Source: Virgibacillus indicus | Lineage (GTDB): Bacteria > Bacillota > Bacilli > Bacillales > Amphibacillaceae | Assembly (NCBI RefSeq): GCF_002266285.1 | Contig: NZ_NPMS01000005.1 | Span: 186,001 to 250,000 of the forward strand | Direction: 5' to 3' | Length of the DNA: 64,000 bases | Part shown: positions 61,652 to 64,000 of the stretch, in pieces | How positions within the stretch are numbered: position 1 is the first letter of the stretch | Layout of the letters: each line of letters opens with the position of its first letter | Notes under the pieces: generated by a model | Database searches by the model: none | Seen by the model: the letters and a program-made list of their open reading frames with translations, nothing else | Told to the model about the DNA's origin: nothing | Program-made: the position numbers and the translations under genes

Positions 61652-62665
61652 CTATGGTGACATTTTTTGTAATTCAGTGAGTGGCAGACGGCTGAAAAAG
61701 TAATCGCTCCGTTTTTCGATAAATTCATTATAAGATCTTAGAAGTAAGTATTTATCCTGTTTTGCTTTTCCCATGTAATAAAGTTTAAATGGACTATCCA
61801 GTTTAATCGATTCCAATATTTCAATTGCCTTCAAATTATTCCCTTTTGAAATTTCGATATGAGCCTGTTCACTCTTATCTGTTGTTAAAATTTTCTCTGC
61901 GTTATTAAAGTGAGCAGCCAGAAAAGGAATATTATGCTGTTCAATTATCCGAACGGAATTTGGAAGATTATGACTCCTTGCAAGCTGCAATGCTTTATTA
62001 AGATGGTAGATTCCTTGAGGAAACGTATCGAATGTGTAAGATAGCCCAAGACTAATATGTGTACTTATCTGTGATCTAACATTATTTGTCTGATTTAAAA
62101 CACGGTAAGCATATTTTCTTGCAATAATTAACTCATTTCTGGTCAAATGGTATGACATCAAAATCTGATTTAGTCTGATGGTAAAATAGATTTTTAATAA
62201 GTTATCCCCAATCAATTCAAAAAGATGTTGCTGAATCTCCAGGAAGTTGCCAATTCTGTTGTATTGTTTTAAGTCATAATGTGCGGTTACTTTTACAAAC
62301 TCAATCAGGCATTTAAGCTCAGGCTCCTCAGTTATTAAATTATTCAAATTCTCAATTAGCTGTGGTGGTTTAATCCGGTGCAGCCTGCGATCGATAATTG
62401 TTTGATAAACAACAGCCCATTTTCTGTTAGAAGGATATTTTGATTCATTGTTTTTCTGAATCAATTGATTTAAATCATCATAAAATCCATACATGTATAA
62501 AAATTCCATGCCTTTTTTCTGGATATCACTGGAAGAAGACTGCATACAATATTTCCGCATCAAATCTATTACTGTCTCTTCATCATACTTTTGAGATAAT
62601 AATTCCATTAATTGCTCCAGTGTAAGATTATCCGTACCAGACAAAAAGATGGTTGGTTGCTGCAT
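61652..62665 (-). CDS. AimR-family (arbitrium-type) peptide receptor, without N-terminal DNA-binding domain
   Basis: A 337-residue all-helical TPR-type protein. The stretch EETVIDLMRKYC near residue 32, NRKWAVVYQTIIDRRL, and ISTHISLGLSYTFDTFPQ then GIYHLNKALQLARSHN follow the pattern of AimR, the receptor of phage arbitrium peptides. Known AimR proteins are about 380 residues with an N-terminal helix-turn-helix; this protein seems to start after most of it. ATG 62665 is used because AAGGAGAG is 8 nt ahead; a GTG at 62689 precedes that site. No phage genes are near. The downstream small ORF is a candidate ligand. A Rap/NprR-type regulator by protein binding is an alternative role. Confidence 0.76.
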   Translation of the reverse strand: MQQPTIFLSGTDNLTLEQLMELLSQKYDEETVIDLMRKYCMQSSSSDIQKKGMEFLYMYGFYDDLNQLIQKNNESKYPSNRKWAVVYQTIIDRRLHRIKPPQLIENLNNLITEEPELKCLIEFVKVTAHYDLKQYNRIGNFLEIQQHLFELIGDNLLKIYFTIRLNQILMSYHLTRNELIIARKYAYRVLNQTNNVRSQISTHISLGLSYTFDTFPQGIYHLNKALQLARSHNLPNSVRIIEQHNIPFLAAHFNNAEKILTTDKSEQAHIEISKGNNLKAIEILESIKLDSPFKLYYMGKAKQDKYLLLRSYNEFIEKRSDYFFSRLPLTELQKMSP

Positions 62666-62685
62666 TTCTACGGCTCTCCTTCCCT

Positions 62686-62727
62686 GCACGATAAGAAATA
62701 ACTCAGTCTATATTCTCTGTATCGTGC
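62686..62727 (-). promoter_or_regulatory. 8-bp inverted repeat in the leader of the AimR-like gene
   Basis: GCACGATA and TATCGTGC, 26 nt apart, lie directly upstream of the ribosome site. As RNA they form a stem just before the Shine-Dalgarno; as DNA they could be a regulator half-site pair. Confidence 0.45.
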
Positions 62728-62769
62728 TATTCGGCATGAAGCTACAAAAATCTTATTAATTTCTATATT

Positions 62770-62797
62770 ATCATATTTTTCGATAAATAATAGTAAA
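62770..62797 (-). promoter_or_regulatory. Candidate SigA promoter of the AimR-like gene
   Basis: On the minus strand TTTACT (62797-62792), 16-nt spacer, TATGAT (62775-62770). The start would be near 62762, about 100 nt upstream of the ATG. Confidence 0.5.
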
Positions 62798-62899
62798 AAT
62801 TTTCGACATTTTTCGTGAAAAGTTATATGTAATTAGGTATATTTCATCAGTTAGAGTTTAGCTTTTTCTCATTTATAAAATTTTATGAGCGTATATGGT

Positions 62900-62967
62900 T
62901 TTTTACGGCGCTGGAGCCGGACGTGGCTAAACCTTAATAAGTTATCCACAGCCCAAATTTTTTATAA
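62900..62967 (-). repeat. Dispersed repeat (GGCTCCAGCGCC type), short copy
   Basis: On the minus strand: TATAAAAAATTTGGGCTGTG, GATAAC, then CCACGTCCGGCTCCAGCGCC, matching the first 60 bp of the element at 54895. The rest of the element is missing here. Confidence 0.78.
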
Positions 62968-62977
62968 TTTCCTGGCA

Positions 62978-63009
62978 CAAAAAAATTCCCCGGCACTGCA
63001 GCCAGGGAA
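62978..63009 (-). terminator. Intrinsic terminator of spoIIQ
   Basis: On the minus strand TTCCCTGGC, loop TGCAGT, GCCGGGGAA with one G-T pair, followed by seven T; 27 bp after the stop codon. Confidence 0.92.
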
Positions 63010-63035
63010 GCTATTGATTATTTTACCTGTTAAAT

Positions 63036-63977
63036 TCAGGCACTTTCCGATGCATCGGATGAATTGGTTGTTTCTTCGTTGGTATTTTCATCTTCTTCAT
63101 CTGTGTTTTCATCTGAATTTTCTTCTGGGCTTTCTTCTGAATTTTCTTCTGAACTTTCTTCTGAACTTTCATCTTCGGTTACTGACTCATCCGTTTCCTC
63201 CGTTGCTTCGGGGTCTTCGACTGACTCAGTCTCCTCACTTGATTCAGAACCTTCTTCCATCACACCTTCTGCAGCACTATCTAACTTGCTTACAGGCTGA
63301 TTGAAGTATTCCTCAGGATTTACTTCTTTACCGCTTTTATCCAGTTGGAAATAAACATGGGTTCCACTTTCTTTGCCAAAAATGTTATTTCCTGCAGTAC
63401 CAATCTGTTCACCCTGCTTCACCTCTGCACCAGCTTCAACAACAACTTCGCCAAGGCTTGCGTAATATGTCTCCACTTCATTTTCATGTGACATTACTAC
63501 CACGTTACCTAAAAGCGGGTCTTCTTTTACCTCTAGAACTGTGCCGCTTAATGCTGCAACTACATCAAATGTTTCTCCATTAGCTGCTGCAATATCAACA
63601 CCGGTACTTTGGTAAAAACGGTTGTTGTGATGAACCAATGCATTTTCTTTATCCTGCTGCTCTGCGTCGTAATCATAAAATTTAGTTACGATTTCTGCTT
63701 GTTCCTGATCTGTCACAGGCATCAGAATTACCTCTTGCTGTTCCATTACTGTTTCTGCATCGTCATCATTTGGTGTCGGGATGTAGTCCCCTGTAATATC
63801 CTGCTGATCAATCTGATCATTTTCCACCTCTGGAATTTGATTATCCAGATTCTGATACCACACCACTACCGCTAATAGGAGTGCTGCAATTGTCAGATAA
63901 ACCGCAGGGAAAAACCACTTCTTCCGGAAAATGCGACTCCACTTGTTTTTTGAACCGCCTTTGTTTTCCTCATTCAT
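63036..63977 (-). CDS. spoIIQ: Stage II sporulation protein SpoIIQ (degenerate LytM/M23 domain)
   Basis: A 313-residue forespore membrane protein that binds SpoIIIAH across the septum during engulfment. N-terminal cytoplasmic basic part, one membrane helix (about 21-42), linker, then a LytM-like domain (about 115-225). Catalytic positions are altered: STGVD has Ser for the first zinc His, and HVYFQL has Tyr for the second His of HxH, so no endopeptidase activity is expected, as for B. subtilis SpoIIQ. The last 80 residues are a Glu/Ser/Asp/Thr-rich tail not present in the B. subtilis protein (283 residues). GAGGTGAT precedes the ATG. Confidence 0.93.
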   Translation of the reverse strand: MNEENKGGSKNKWSRIFRKKWFFPAVYLTIAALLLAVVVWYQNLDNQIPEVENDQIDQQDITGDYIPTPNDDDAETVMEQQEVILMPVTDQEQAEIVTKFYDYDAEQQDKENALVHHNNRFYQSTGVDIAAANGETFDVVAALSGTVLEVKEDPLLGNVVVMSHENEVETYYASLGEVVVEAGAEVKQGEQIGTAGNNIFGKESGTHVYFQLDKSGKEVNPEEYFNQPVSKLDSAAEGVMEEGSESSEETESVEDPEATEETDESVTEDESSEESSEENSEESPEENSDENTDEEDENTNEETTNSSDASESA

Positions 63978-64000
63978 ATCTCATCACCTCAACAACCATT

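Noticed and set aside
61652-62665. Prophage origin of the AimR-like gene
   Set aside because: No integrase, phage structural or lysis gene is nearby, and the flanking genes are core sporulation genes; a chromosomal system is the simpler reading, though an old phage source cannot be excluded.

Overview
The window looks like chromosome from a low-GC, endospore-forming, flagellated member of the Bacillaceae. The pointers are spoIIID, spoIIQ, mbl, flhO/flhP, fabZ and an EpuA-type gene in a Bacillus-like order, a ComK homologue, AGGAGG-type ribosome binding sites, and a gas-vesicle operon with the gene order known from Priestia (Bacillus) megaterium. An Oceanobacillus/Virgibacillus-type relative is a reasonable guess, but the genus cannot be fixed from the sequence alone. 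I saw no rRNA, tRNA, CRISPR array, transposase or prophage structural gene.

Layout. (1) 1-28 kb is a cell-envelope glycopolymer island. It holds an MBOAT/AlgJ-like O-acylation pair, five CDP-glycerol glycerophosphotransferase domains in four genes, a large repeat-bearing glucosaminidase, an O-antigen-ligase-like protein and two tagD-tagB cassettes. It also holds tagA with a flippase, a DUF5693 protein and csaB, a GT2/DUF2304/SMR/GT-C glycosylation operon, two tagO-like genes, a GDPD and an acyltransferase. Phased hexamer boxes resembling PhoP/WalR sites precede both tagD genes and tagA. The set suggests poly(glycerol-phosphate) teichoic acid plus a pyruvylated, possibly acetylated secondary polymer. 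(2) 28-48 kb is metabolic, export and regulatory: an M19 dipeptidase, a giant secreted subtilase, a proteolipid-like membrane protein, a TetR-regulated ABC exporter, a split ThrE exporter, zwf, a cyclase-family hydrolase, and a TetR-regulated RND efflux operon. (3) 48.2-54.6 kb has a comK-like gene divergent from a gas vesicle operon (gvpQ-B-R-N-F-G-L-S-K-J-T) with a SigB-like promoter. (4) 54.6-64 kb holds a yjfB-like gene, fabZ, flhO/flhP, mbl, spoIIID, an AimR-family peptide receptor with a previously uncalled 39-residue secreted-peptide-like ORF downstream, and spoIIQ.

The most unusual features are non-coding. Five intergenic regions (29.1, 34.3, 39.5, 42.4 and 56.4 kb) carry short repeat words spaced almost exactly 21 nt apart (20 nt in one). 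In three of them the words switch to the opposite orientation half way. Two further intergenic arrays (33.4 and 37.0 kb) have a 52-bp period and share a core. The periods 21 and 52 are close to two and five DNA helical turns. The 37-kb array lies inside the predicted 600-nt leader of the TetR/ABC operon. The second item most worth following is the AimR-like receptor plus small peptide gene placed between the sporulation genes spoIIID and spoIIQ.
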